Shown: positions 22,801 to 33,048 of the stretch, piece after piece | Position numbering within the stretch: the first letter of the stretch is position 1 | Layout of the letters: the number at the start of each line of letters is the position of its first letter | Assembly (NCBI RefSeq): GCF_040954835.1 | Contig: NC_090716.1 | Location: 5,505,605-5,569,604 of the forward strand | DNA length: 64,000 nt | DNA from: Lepisosteus oculatus | Lineage: Eukaryota; Chordata; Actinopteri; Semionotiformes; Lepisosteidae | Direction: 5' to 3' | Program-made: the position numbers and the translations under genes | The notes under the pieces: model-generated | The model's input: the letters and a program-made list of their open reading frames with translations, nothing else | Databases searched by the model: none | What the model was told of the DNA's origin: nothing

Positions 22801-25800
22801 TGTCCATCACGTGGAGTTAGGGGCAGAGCTTATGGTATTTAACCCGGGACTCATGTTGTAGCAGGCCTTCCTCTCTATAAACCCAGTTGTAAGAGTAATC
22901 TTACCTGTCCTATGTACTATTGCACAGCTTGGATTTTCTTAAAAACCTAATGTGAAACTATTTGTGTTAAAAGAGGTAACACATTCGGCTACAATCTGTT
23001 TTTTTTTCTTTTCAATTTTTTGCACTGGACCACTTTAGTAAATGGACACTATTTTGTCTCATTTCAATTTTTTCCCAAGACAGCTCTTTTCTCCATTAGC
23101 TGGCCAATTGCACAGCCACTCTTTCTTCCTATTAGTTTCTCTATACTGTACATGTCCAAGTGTGAAAATAATTTGGTTAATTGTGTATATGGAAGCAAAA
23201 ACATGGAAGACTCTAGGCCTTCCAGAAACCAAGTATGGCACCCCTGCTCTAGCTGAAAATCTTATACTCCATACTTATAGTTCTATGAGTGCACAAATGC
23301 ACTTATAGTTCTATTGATGCACAAAAGTTAATAAAATCAAAAGGTTAATAAAAAATTCTTTAAACAGATTCCTGGTGGATGCCAAATACTTCATTTTTAA
23401 TTAAAGACGTTTATGAAGTTATTCTGAAGCTCTTGCTTTGGGACAAAATAAGTTTATTTATGAAATAAAACCTTGGGGGAAGGTACTGTATCACAAGTTC
23501 TGACCTTCTCTGGCACAGCAATACAGATTGTTACTAGGTAATCTAAGCCCCAGGTGCTCCGAACATACCCTCCATTAAAATATAATACGGTGTAACATAT
23601 ATTTCCTGTATTTGTTTCCTTTTTCTAGTAGTTGTAAATTGACCCTTTACTTATCACTACTAAATAAGCAAAGACCTGACCTGAACTATTGCAAACATAC
23701 TTGCGGCAGATAATATGTATGCTATATAAATGTTAAAAACAATTCAATTACGGAGTCTCTCTGTGATGACGTGTGTTCATACTAAAGAGAGTGAAGAGGC
23801 TCCAGTAAAACTTGCTCATCCTGGAAGACACCTTGAAAAGGGATGTTAAGCATTGAGAGCTGTGTTTAAGAGAAAACCTCCCACCTTTGGTGGAGCCTAG
23901 ATGCTCGTTGAAAGGATCCATTGATCCTTATAATCAAGACACAACTTACGAAAGTGGTGCTGAAAGAAACACCACAGAGAGAGAAGTCACTCGTGCAAAT
24001 GGTTAAGGAGAAACAAAAAAAAGTGAACTGACATGATTAACAGATTGAGAGAATGGTGAACTGTGATTGAGGTTGACAAAATGAATATAGATTGAATATA
24101 ATACTGGCTAGTAGCCTATGTTTAAGAAACAGAAAGTAGCCCTGCAAAGACTGATGTTTTGGAACATCTGCTTCATGATCATCTGCTTAAGTCACTCTTA
24201 AACCTGTTCTTCCAAAGTCCTCCCAGTACATTTCATACACGTGATCTCACACAACATTTCCTAATAAAATCTACCATATTTGCACTTAAATAAAGACTGC
24301 AGATTGCTAATGCCAAGACATGAAAATGTTTTTAGATATGTCCTTTTTATACTGTTAAAAAAAACAAAAATGAAATATTTTGACCTCTTCTTTGGATCAT
24401 TGAAATTCTTTTAACTTTTCAGGCAGTCTGTATCCCACACTTTCTTTCTGAAGCATGAGAGTATTCTCTTGCAGAAGAGCATAACTTATGTCAGACTTCA
24501 TTGGTAAAAAAGAGTAAAGAAGAGTAAATTTGTGTACAGAGAAATACAGATTAAACACCTTAGTAAGCTGTACATCAATAGGACTTCTGTAGCTCAGACA
24601 CTTATTTCATATCATTCATATGCTGTCTTTAAATTTAAAGTGAGAACAATATGTAGTCCATACAACTTCTCCCACTTCATTTTCTGGTGTGACCCAACCA
24701 AAATGTAAAAGATCTAGCAATGAAAATAGAAATAAATAACTAAATTACTAAACCGCTGCTGAAGTTAACAATTGAAACTCCAATCTCTAATCTTAATGCT
24801 TTTGGTTTATTCAGACTGTCAAGGCAAAGGCCAGTTTTAATGTATTCAGAGTATTATGAAATACCAAAAAAATAATAAGCTTAAACCCAGTATGCCTTCT
24901 AAGCATGTGATAGTGTCTCATGCTTTGTATATTTGAACTGGAAAAAATAGAGGAAGTTCTACTGAGACTTAGCAAGCACAGAAACTTAGTTTTGTAGGAG
25001 AACATTGCTTAAAAGGGTTTTGTTACTAAGGCTTCTGGATGAGAGACCTTTAACTATGTTCCCCTTTTTTATGTAAAAAGATTTATGGAAAGTGTAACAT
25101 TGTCAAACTTTTTTTTTCATAGGTAAAGAATTTGAAAGAAGTCGCATTAATTTTGAGATGTCTTTGGGGAAAAGTGGAATTAAGGTGAAATTGGAACACA
25201 GCTTCTGTGTTCTGTATTTTCTTCCAGAGGAGAACTAATCGATTACAGCTATTATTACTGTGAAAGTGCCTGGCTCCATCCTGCTGTATGAATAAGATAA
25301 AAAAATATCAGTAAACCTTTTGGGCTGGTATTCAATGCCAGGCTCTTTTAAGTGGGCTGCATCTCACATTAGCATATTGTTTTATGTCTCTTGTTAATGT
25401 TTTGGGGGTTTATTTGTTTCCTGAAAAAGCAAACTCCGATTAATCAGTGCCAACCAGCCCACTTCAGAGGAAGCAACTGTTTCTCTTTTCAGTGGCGCAC
25501 TTTGGGGTGTAACTCAGGCTCCTTCTGTAACATTTGTCATTTTTTATGCCACCACCAGCCACCTGCTTCTGAAATTCCTCTGCATTTACAAACCAGAGCT
25601 GAAAAGAAACCTAAGAAACTCCCTGCTCTCCCCTCCCACCCCCTTCCTCCCTCTCCTTCTCCTTTCCAACGGCGTTTTGAATTAGTTACAGAATGTTCTA
25701 CCCTTTGGATCGTTTTCCTCCTTTGTGAAACAGACAGAAAAAATCCCCGAGCCTCCTAAGAAGTAAACGAAGAAAGGAAGCAGTCCCCAAATGCCACTGA

Positions 25801-26505
25801 TTTTCTGGCTGCAGTGCGAAAAGGTGTGCGAATATGAGAGGTGTCGGGAGGGAGAGGGGTAGTGTTTTTTGGTGGTAGTGCGCGTAGGGAGGGGGGTCTG
25901 CTGACCACGAGAGGTGGACAGCCACTGACAGGACTGTAATGTTGACCATCGGAATAAGAGAAAACGTTCAAAGAAATGAGAAAAAGAAGAGGAAAAGGTT
26001 TAACTACCTCATTTCTGAGCCGCATTGAAAATCTCCAACTGTCCCACAGTGAACTTCCTAACTGTTTACTGTGATTCATAACAAGTGAATTGTTCCCTAT
26101 TGACACAGACACTGCATGCCGGCCCACTAGATTTTTATCTTAAACCATAATGCGGAAGTACTTTATTTATGTTCCTTCTAAACTTTGAGCCCTCTATATA
26201 GAATGTGGCAAGCACAGTACCTCTCCTATTTTCTCTCTAGGTGAAAAACGTTGGACTGAGAGGGTTTTTCTTTAGTTTTTTATATAGAAACTTTGTTGAT
26301 TTGGAGTCAGTTATTGTCACTGTGTTGTAATATTTGTTAACCAGCATATTTGCGTCTGTTATTCCAAAGAAAATGTAATACAAGCAAAAGGAATTCAGAA
26401 ATTAAGTCTGTGTTTCATGGAGCAAATTTATATTAAGTCTGAATAAAAAGTAATTTTGATAAGCTGTTCTGTACATATTTTATTTTATATTGACTAGGCC
26501 GAGTG
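19876..26505. other. Gene-free interval downstream of ccnd1
   Basis: No protein-like reading frame is recognised. A 26-28 bp imperfect tandem duplication lies at 23273-23326. The part at about 25230-25600 is less AT-biased and lacks repeat signatures, so it is a weak candidate for a conserved non-coding element. The segment near 22195-22330 resembles an old interspersed repeat but is too diverged to name. Confidence 0.55.
23273..23326. repeat. Two-copy tandem duplication, about 28 bp unit
   Basis: ACTTATAGTTCTATGAGTGC at 23273 recurs at 23301 as ACTTATAGTTCTATTGATGC, each followed by ACAAA. A shorter GTTAATAAAA doublet follows directly. Confidence 0.8.
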
Positions 26506-26583
26506 GAAGGCTGGCACAGTGGCTAGCATTGCTGCCTCGCAGTACTGAGGTCCTAGGTTTACTTCCTTGGGTGCTGTCTTCAT

Positions 26584-26666
26584 TTGGTGGTGGTGGAGGG
26601 GAGTCCCCATTACCTGTAAAGCGCTTTGAGTGGAGTGTCCAGAAAAGCGCTATATAAGTGTAAGCA

Positions 26667-26698
<32 letters not shown>
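26584..26698 (+). mobile_element. 5'-truncated 5S-SINE (SINE3-type) 3' end with ATT tail
   Basis: Sequence GTGGTGGTGGAGGGGAGTCC followed by CTGTAAAGCGCTTTGAGTGG and AGCGCTATATAAGTGTAAGC is the 3' part of a fish 5S-rRNA-derived SINE. It ends in an (ATT)n run at 26667-26698, as expected for a retroposon tail. Confidence 0.75.
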
Positions 26699-26700
<2 letters not shown>

Positions 26701-26795
26701 GTTCTTTCTGAGTTTGTGTGTTTTTCCTTCAGGTGCTCCAGTTTCCTTCCTTAGTCCAAAGAAAACTGGCTTCTGAAACAAATGGTCTGGGTATA

Positions 26796-26999
26796 ACAAT
26801 TATAATAATAATTGCTTACACTTATATAGCACTTTTCTGGACACTCCACTCAAAGTGCTTTACAGGTAATGGGGATCCCCTCCACCCCCACCAGTGTGCA
26901 GCCCCACCTGGATGATGCGACGGCAGCCATAGTGCGCCAGAACACTCACCACACACCAGCTCTCAGTGGGGAGGAGAGCAGAGAAATGTAGCCAATTCA
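26796..26999 (-). mobile_element. 5'-truncated 5S-SINE (SINE3-type), inverted
   Basis: This is the reverse complement of the same 3' domain as the neighbouring plus-strand fragment, with AGTGCTATATAAGTGTAAGC at its 3' end, and it extends further 5' to GCCATAGTGCGCCAG (plus-strand reading). Both fragments lack the 5S-derived head. Confidence 0.75.
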
Positions 27000-27165
27000 T
27001 ATGAGTGTGTGTGTGTGTGTCTGGTGTCTCTGTGTTTCCTGCAATAGACAGGTGGCCCATCCAGGGTGTACCCTGTCTGGTGCCCACTGCTTTCCACGGT
27101 GGGCTCCCACTCCCTCGTGACCCTGAATTGAATAAAGCCCTTAGAGCACAGAAGAATTGATGGAT

Positions 27166-28646
27166 TGACTGGGTTCCTGTCAAATTCATGATTCGAGCTC
27201 ATATTAACCCCCCTTTTCAATTATTACAAAATAATTGAATCTGGTTTTAGAACTGAAATCAAAGATCACAAGATTTCACAAAATATTTCTGTGTTTAGGA
27301 GTCTTTGTCAATGAAAAAGAAAAAGAAAGAAGGGGGAAAGGGATTTGCCCAAACAGGAGATACACTTGATCCTGCAATCCTGTGAAATTCCCTCAGATAC
27401 ACTGTGACACAAGTAGTGATCTTCCAGCTGTCAGAGACAATAAAGGGAACAAGAAAAAATGTAACAGGTTTAGAAACGTTTCCTTAACCAGACTTGAACA
27501 AAGTAGAAATCATTTACGAAGGAAAGCTTTACTTGCGCAGACATACATTGGAAGACTGGGGCAGATCCATTGGGGATGATGATATTCTCTGTAAGTCAAG
27601 ATCCTGTCAAGTAGTCAATTGGTGGATGAGTGAAGGAAGGGTGGGAACGCTGGTCATAGAGAGTTTGAGATTATATTTGCCAAGACAAAAGGGATATTAC
27701 CTGTTGTAGCACCATGCCATAGAAACAGAGCATTATCACTTTCTCTATTACGTGAACACTAATACAGTGTGGAGAAAACACAGTGGCAAAGCTGCTCCAG
27801 CCCATTTTACATGACACTGTGGCAACAAAACCAGACTCTTGAGATCTATATTTAAGGGGTTAACACTAGTGTAACAGGGCTTGCTGAAAACACTTTCATA
27901 CTGTACTTCAGACCTCAGTCTTTCGGGTATTTTTCACAAATGTGTTCAATTGTTTTTAAAGCATCATATTTTTAGGACTTTCCACTTTTTTTTTAGCAGT
28001 GCCGGCAATTCTTACAATTTTGTGATTTCGTTCTTTCCCTCCACTGGGCTACTCAGACCTCATGTAATGGATATACACCGGTGCCGAAACAGGCAGGTAG
28101 GCAGCACGCTGACGGGGCTCCAGATTCCCCTTGCTCTGCCCCTTCTGTGAAGTGTGTGGTTTTATCTGTCGCTCTCAGAAAGTGCCGATCCCCATACCTC
28201 AGCTGCTGTACATTGCATACGCCATCTGTCAGGCCCCCTCTGTTTTGTTCATCTGAATTTTGATATGTTTATTAGAGTGAAAGGCAGGCTGCTGAGGCAG
28301 AAACACAAAGGAGAAAGTGCCTCTCTGCCTGTTGGAGCACTTAGCGCCTTGTGATGATTTAACTCCAGTTAACTCCAACTAGTCAGCCCCCAGGCCTGAA
28401 GAGAATAACCTGATTGCCACCTATTGGCTTGTCCTTCACTGACACTGGTGTGTACAGAGTAGATCAGGGCTCCTCAGTCCTTGTCCTTACGGAGCACTGA
28501 GACATCTGGATGTCTTTCCACTGACACTATAATTACTGAACCTAATCAAAGCCTTTCATTGACCCATTTTGTTGAAAATATTTATTTTTTTACAAATTTC
28601 AGCCTTGCTTTACCAAGACAACTTGGTGGGTAGAAATTATCATTCA
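27166..28646. other. Gene-free stretch
   Basis: No gene or clear element is seen. An A/G-rich patch lies at about 27309-27345. The segment around 28000-28330 is less AT-rich but shows no coding signature. Confidence 0.5.
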
Positions 28647-28647
28647 A

Positions 28648-28936
28648 GGGTGGCATGGTGGCATGTGGTTATACACTGCTGCCACACTGCTCTTGGGTCC
28701 AGGATTCAATTCCGGACTAGGATGCCTTCTGTGTGGCATTCACATTGATCTCCCAGTGTTTACGTGGGTCTTCTCCAGATGCTCTGATTTCCTCCCACCT
28801 TTCACATTCATACTGGCTAGATTCATTGCCATCTCTAAATTGTGGCAGTGTGTGCATATGTGCCCTGTGTTTCTGGGACAAGCTCTGGGTTGTCATGACC
28901 TTCACCAAGGATAAGCAGCTTGCTGTTAATGGATGT
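28648..28936 (+). mobile_element. Diverged tRNA-derived SINE
   Basis: It starts with GGGTGGCATGGTGGC, keeps box-B-like GGATTCAATTCCGG, then body landmarks TTTACGTGGGTCTTCTCCAG and TTTCCTCCCACC, and ends near GTTAATGGATG. Same family and orientation as the copy at 52911-53241 but more diverged. Confidence 0.75.
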
Positions 28937-31150
28937 ATGGAATTAATGATATCTTCATAGCAGGTTTTAGGATACAGAACACCCCTCACTATTGTGTGAT
29001 GTTTGAATGAGCAGGTATCTGAAAGTGTACACAATTAAACCGATGCCTCATTAACACTCTTTATTGCATCATTAACTGGCAACCTAGTAAGACTTTTCGA
29101 GATGGGTAAAGGAGATCAAACAACAAACAACAATTTGATGACCAGCACACTGCGGTACTGTATGTCTTGGTGACAGTGCAACTAATTCAGAGTTTCTCCA
29201 TACTTTCTAAACATTTTTAAAACTAATGAGGGGATAAAACAGTTTAAAAAAAAAGTTTGGCAAATAACTCACTTCAAAAAGAACAGTCCACAAGCACCAG
29301 GTTACAGAAACAGTTCATTAGAGGAGTCTGATTGTTAAGACTGGAGAAGAAAAATGTTCACTGTATGTATATGCCTGGGATTGAAGTACTATGCATGTTT
29401 AGTGCAAAGAATAAAGAGTCACAATCCTCAAACGTCAGGTCTGTGCCAGCACTGCAGCCCAGAAGTGAAAAGGATCAGAATTCATCTTTTCTCAGAAATG
29501 AAAAATAAATGAATGCTTGCGAAAGACTAAGGTTTGGGTGATTCCAGCGCATGGGGAAATAGAAAAACAAAACTACAGAAGGCTACTGATAAACATCACA
29601 CATCAAACAAAAGTAAACAGGCAAATAGGTTTAAAAGGGTCATCGATCTGCTTGCGATTCAGAATCCATTCGCTGTTTTTTTGTTGTTGTATATGTTAGT
29701 CTTTTCCCTTTTCCTTTTTTCTCAAAGAAAAATCAATTTACCTGCTCATTTTCCTCACACATTTACAATCTTGTTTTCCCTTTTGCTCCATTTCAGCCCT
29801 CGGTCAAAAAGTGACGATCCACCATCACAATCAGAGATTTATCTATTTTCTCGGCTTTCTAAACACAGATCTCCCCGGCATCCCTTTGAAGTAACCCACC
29901 TTCAGGTCAAATCAATGTTTTTTTCCTCTTTGGCCTTCCCAGCCGGGTCCTGTTGATTGGCCTCAATGGCCAAAACAAACACAGAACAGGCTGGCTTCCC
30001 TGGCTGCATGGTGTGGAACTTATTTGGACTAGCCTGTCGAATTCCACAACAAAATCAGAGACGTTCCCCCACTGACCATTTGGGTCTGCAGCCTGAGGTT
30101 CACGAGGGACACCAGTCGAAAACCAAGGCCAGATCTGAACAAGAGATATTCATGGATACTTGGTTTCAGGTCACACAACTAAGTCAAAGCAGGTCAGAGT
30201 TGATCATCAAATTTTAATATCACCAGTAAGGAGTCTGAGAACAACATGCATTTCAAAGATAAGATGAAATATAAAACATGATTTCCATTTCGTATTTACA
30301 GAAGTTTCGGAAATTCTTTACACAAGCAACATTTTACTTGAATGTAATTAATTTCTGTTCATGAGTGGGAAACACCCCAATGTGCAATGCTGACATATAG
30401 CCTTACACACATGAAAACATTATTTAACATGTTGCCGTTTCAACAATGTGGATGAAAACACTCCTGCTTGCAGTTTCGAATCTCTCCACAAGATGACAGC
30501 CATTCTTTTGAGTGAGCTGCAATTATTTCTATCAACCACATGAGGGCAGCATTGAATTTGATTTCGAAAATGCCTAAATGCAGAAGATCCGATACTTTTA
30601 AAGTTTTTTTTTTTAAATTACAATGAAAATTGAAAATGTAAAAGAAAAATGTTGAGACAAACTCCACATTACTGATATATTACATGACATAACACAAATC
30701 AATGTTTGAATTTTCTAAATATAACAGCAAATAAAATTATCCAAACTAATAAAATCTTTAATAAAAAAGGAACTGAATTTGAGACTGACTATTATTATTT
30801 AGTGTAAATAAAAGTAACACTCTAACATGTCTCCTGTACCTCTACTCAATGTAAATACTGTACATTGGTATGAAGGCTGTTAATTGATATACACAGGCAT
30901 TAAAAAGATAAGTTACAAATCCTGGAAAACAAGAACATTTACACTGCAATTTCCACTACCACATGTGCAGCCTGCTCTATACACAACAAATAAGGTGTGG
31001 TTTCACTACTAACTTTGATTTTTTTTAAATATTTTAAACAGTATGAAAAGCCATAAAAAACAAACTTGACTGCAGTAATTCTTGATTTTTTTTACTCGTC
31101 TTTTCAAACAATGGCAATGCCATATGTTCGAAGTAGAGTGGTCCAAACAT
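28937..31150. other. Gene-free stretch between converging ccnd1 and lto1
   Basis: No protein-like reading frame is recognised. The segment at about 29860-30060 is relatively GC-balanced (GGCCTTCCCAGCCGGGTCC, ATTGGCCTCAATGGCC) and could be a conserved non-coding element, but no evidence beyond composition supports this. Confidence 0.5.
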
Positions 31151-31153
31151 GTA

Positions 31154-31159
31154 TTTATT
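31154..31159 (-). terminator. lto1: Probable poly(A) signal of lto1
   Basis: TTTATT on the plus strand is AATAAA on the coding strand, about 310 bases after the lto1 stop codon, a plausible 3' UTR length. Confidence 0.5.
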
Positions 31160-31470
31160 TTTTTGTATGGCACCTTCAGCCCTCTGTAGCATATTTGTAG
31201 AAGACTTAGGGTCCAGGGAAATCTGCCGTCTTCGAGATCAGAGATTTTCTTGGTGATGGAGGTGGAGAGCGAGGCGTCTCCAACAAGAGAATCAGACCCG
31301 CACATCCAGGTCTGACAGACTTCACAGCAGAGGCCATGTCTTCTGCGACACTCCCCAATGGCACTTCTCCTTCAGCACTCTCAAGAGTCTTCTGCCATGC
31401 TCTTTCCACTGCTCCCCGAAAAAGCTCCCAGGAGCTCAGGATCCAGAGTTTTATCACGTGGTGCTCTCCA

Positions 31471-33048
31471 TCAGAAAGATAGTCCATGTGATCCATTCAC
31501 GTAATCCCTGAAGTCCACAGGAACATTCAGAAGAGAGCAAGTCTGCGAACCAAACAGAACCGTTTCATTCTGTGGTTTCAAGCTATTGCTCACTTCCACA
31601 AATAAGGTGATTCTAAAATAACCCGATTACGAATAAGAGCTACATCTCATTTTAATCACTACATAATGTACATCAGCTCTTAATGTGTTGGGGGGGAGAA
31701 GATTAGATGCTGTACCTGGCGAAACTTTGCCCGCACCCTCTCCATGTCCTCTTGGAGATTTTCATATGAAGGATCATCATGAGGAAAACGCTGAATCAAT
31801 CCAATTAAAGACTCCACAGTCTTCAGCCTTTTACTGAAAAATATTCAGCTTCTACAGTCACACCAGGGAAAACATGACTCTACACATACTCCTTAATAGC
31901 TCTTTATTTGACCTATGTGTATGTGCTGAACAGGTTGTACAGTGTTATCAATGTGTAAGGTGTTCTGAGGGGCAGACAGCATGTCATGTTGTTGGAAACT
32001 CCAGTATTGTATTGCACCAGCCATACCTAGCTCTTGCGTCTGTGCTGTTCTGAAGAAGACACTTCCACGTCAGTGCAAACCCATAGTAAAATGAAACCTG
32101 GGGGGGAAAAATGAGTACATACAAATGTATAAAATACTACTTTTCCAAGACATAACATTACAATCTTCACGTAGGCTGCATTTCAATTAGATGTAAAACT
32201 TCAAATTCTACATCATGGGTTATCAAATTGTGGTCCTGGAGCACAGGACCCGAGTGCCTGCTGATCTTCAGTTCAGCTCTTAATGACCAACACCAGCTCA
32301 TGATTGCCTTAACTGGGCCCAATGCAATTTCCCACAGCTCATCAGGGTCTGTCGCTATAAAGAGATCTAGACACCCTGATAAGATTTCTCATGTTCTACC
32401 TAGATGAACAAGTTCTAGTTCATGCGCTCTTTAATGGGATACACGGCAAAAACAGTTACGCTTACGGGAAAACTACAAACCAGCTTGTTCTTAAAGGCGT
32501 CGCTGATGACATGTGGCAGACCTTCCAGTCTAGAATAACTAACAGGTGCTCAGCTTTGCTCCGCTGAAGCCGAACTTGTTAATAGGAACTTGGAGACGCA
32601 TCCTTGCCTCAGTTGCAACCTTAGCTCCGTGTGCAGCTCCATGGGACCTTCCTTCGGCCAGTCCCACACGCACACCTTCCTCAAAGCCCTCCTGATACCC
32701 CTCGTTATGGAATCTGCAAAGGAACGAATAACTAAATGCAAAGACTCCTAAAGTATAATCGGTTAAAATATTTCTGATCGAGCTCAAAGACTCTGGGGCC
32801 ACAACAAGCAAGACACCCGCCCGGACAAACATCGGTGATTGAACATCATCTTCCTTTCCCTTTTAACCCTTTCGGTTGCGGTGATGACAAACAATGGTAA
32901 CTCTTGTAAATAGTGTAAAGTTCTGTGCTTTTTTTTTCCCTGAAAAACGAAATCCGTTCATTCTCGAAATAGAGGTAGTAAAATAACGTCACCTGTTATC
33001 AGCCATCAAAATACTGTCAAACAAATTATCGCCTGCATCGGAAGCCAT
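31471..33048 (-). CDS. lto1: LTO1 (ORAOV1) ABCE1 maturation factor (five coding exons)
   Basis: In coding order the exons are 33048-32993, 32713-32608, 32097-32027, 31833-31716 and 31542-31471 (56, 106, 71, 118, 72 bp), giving 140 aa; human LTO1 is 137 aa. LTO1 pairs with YAE1 as an adaptor that brings ABCE1 to the cytosolic iron-sulfur assembly machinery. The deca-GX3 region is plain: glycines at residues 24, 28, 32, 36, 40, 44 and 48, one every four residues. Other matching stretches are [13 protein letters not shown] (57-69), [13 protein letters not shown] (83-95) and SLLNV (120-124). The C terminus LSF fits the tripeptide used by CIA clients and adaptors. Four of the exon joins use GT-AG except intron 2, whose donor is GAG|GCAAGG; only this choice preserves alignment and phase. 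The gene is tail-to-tail with ccnd1, as in human. Confidence 0.93.

Larger units (their letters stand above)
26509..27165 (+). mobile_element. tRNA-derived SINE interrupted by two other insertions
   Basis: The SINE appears in three pieces: a tRNA-like head at about 26509-26583 (GGCACAGTGGCTAGC, GCTGCCTCGCAG), a middle at 26699-26795 (GGTGCTCCAGTTTCC, TTAGTCCAAAG) and a 3' part at 27001-27165 (GGGTGTACCCTG, GTGACCCTGAATTG). The pieces total about 335 bp, close to the 331 bp uninterrupted copy at 52911-53241, which shows the same order. The gaps are filled by 5S-SINE fragments on opposite strands (separate entries). Confidence 0.8.

Noticed and set aside
25391-25759. 122-codon frame and the opposing 123-codon frame at 25756-26127
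   Set aside because: The plus frame has low-complexity proline/serine content and neither resembles a known family; non-coding DNA is the simpler reading.
29534-29956. 140-codon open frame downstream of ccnd1
   Set aside because: It shows no known domain and no supporting context; the length is within chance for a 64-kb window read in six frames.
32215-32400. Possible SINE or MITE in lto1 intron 2
   Set aside because: Phrases such as TTGTGGTCCTGGAGCAC recall a common fish repeat, but the segment is too diverged to define a family or boundaries.
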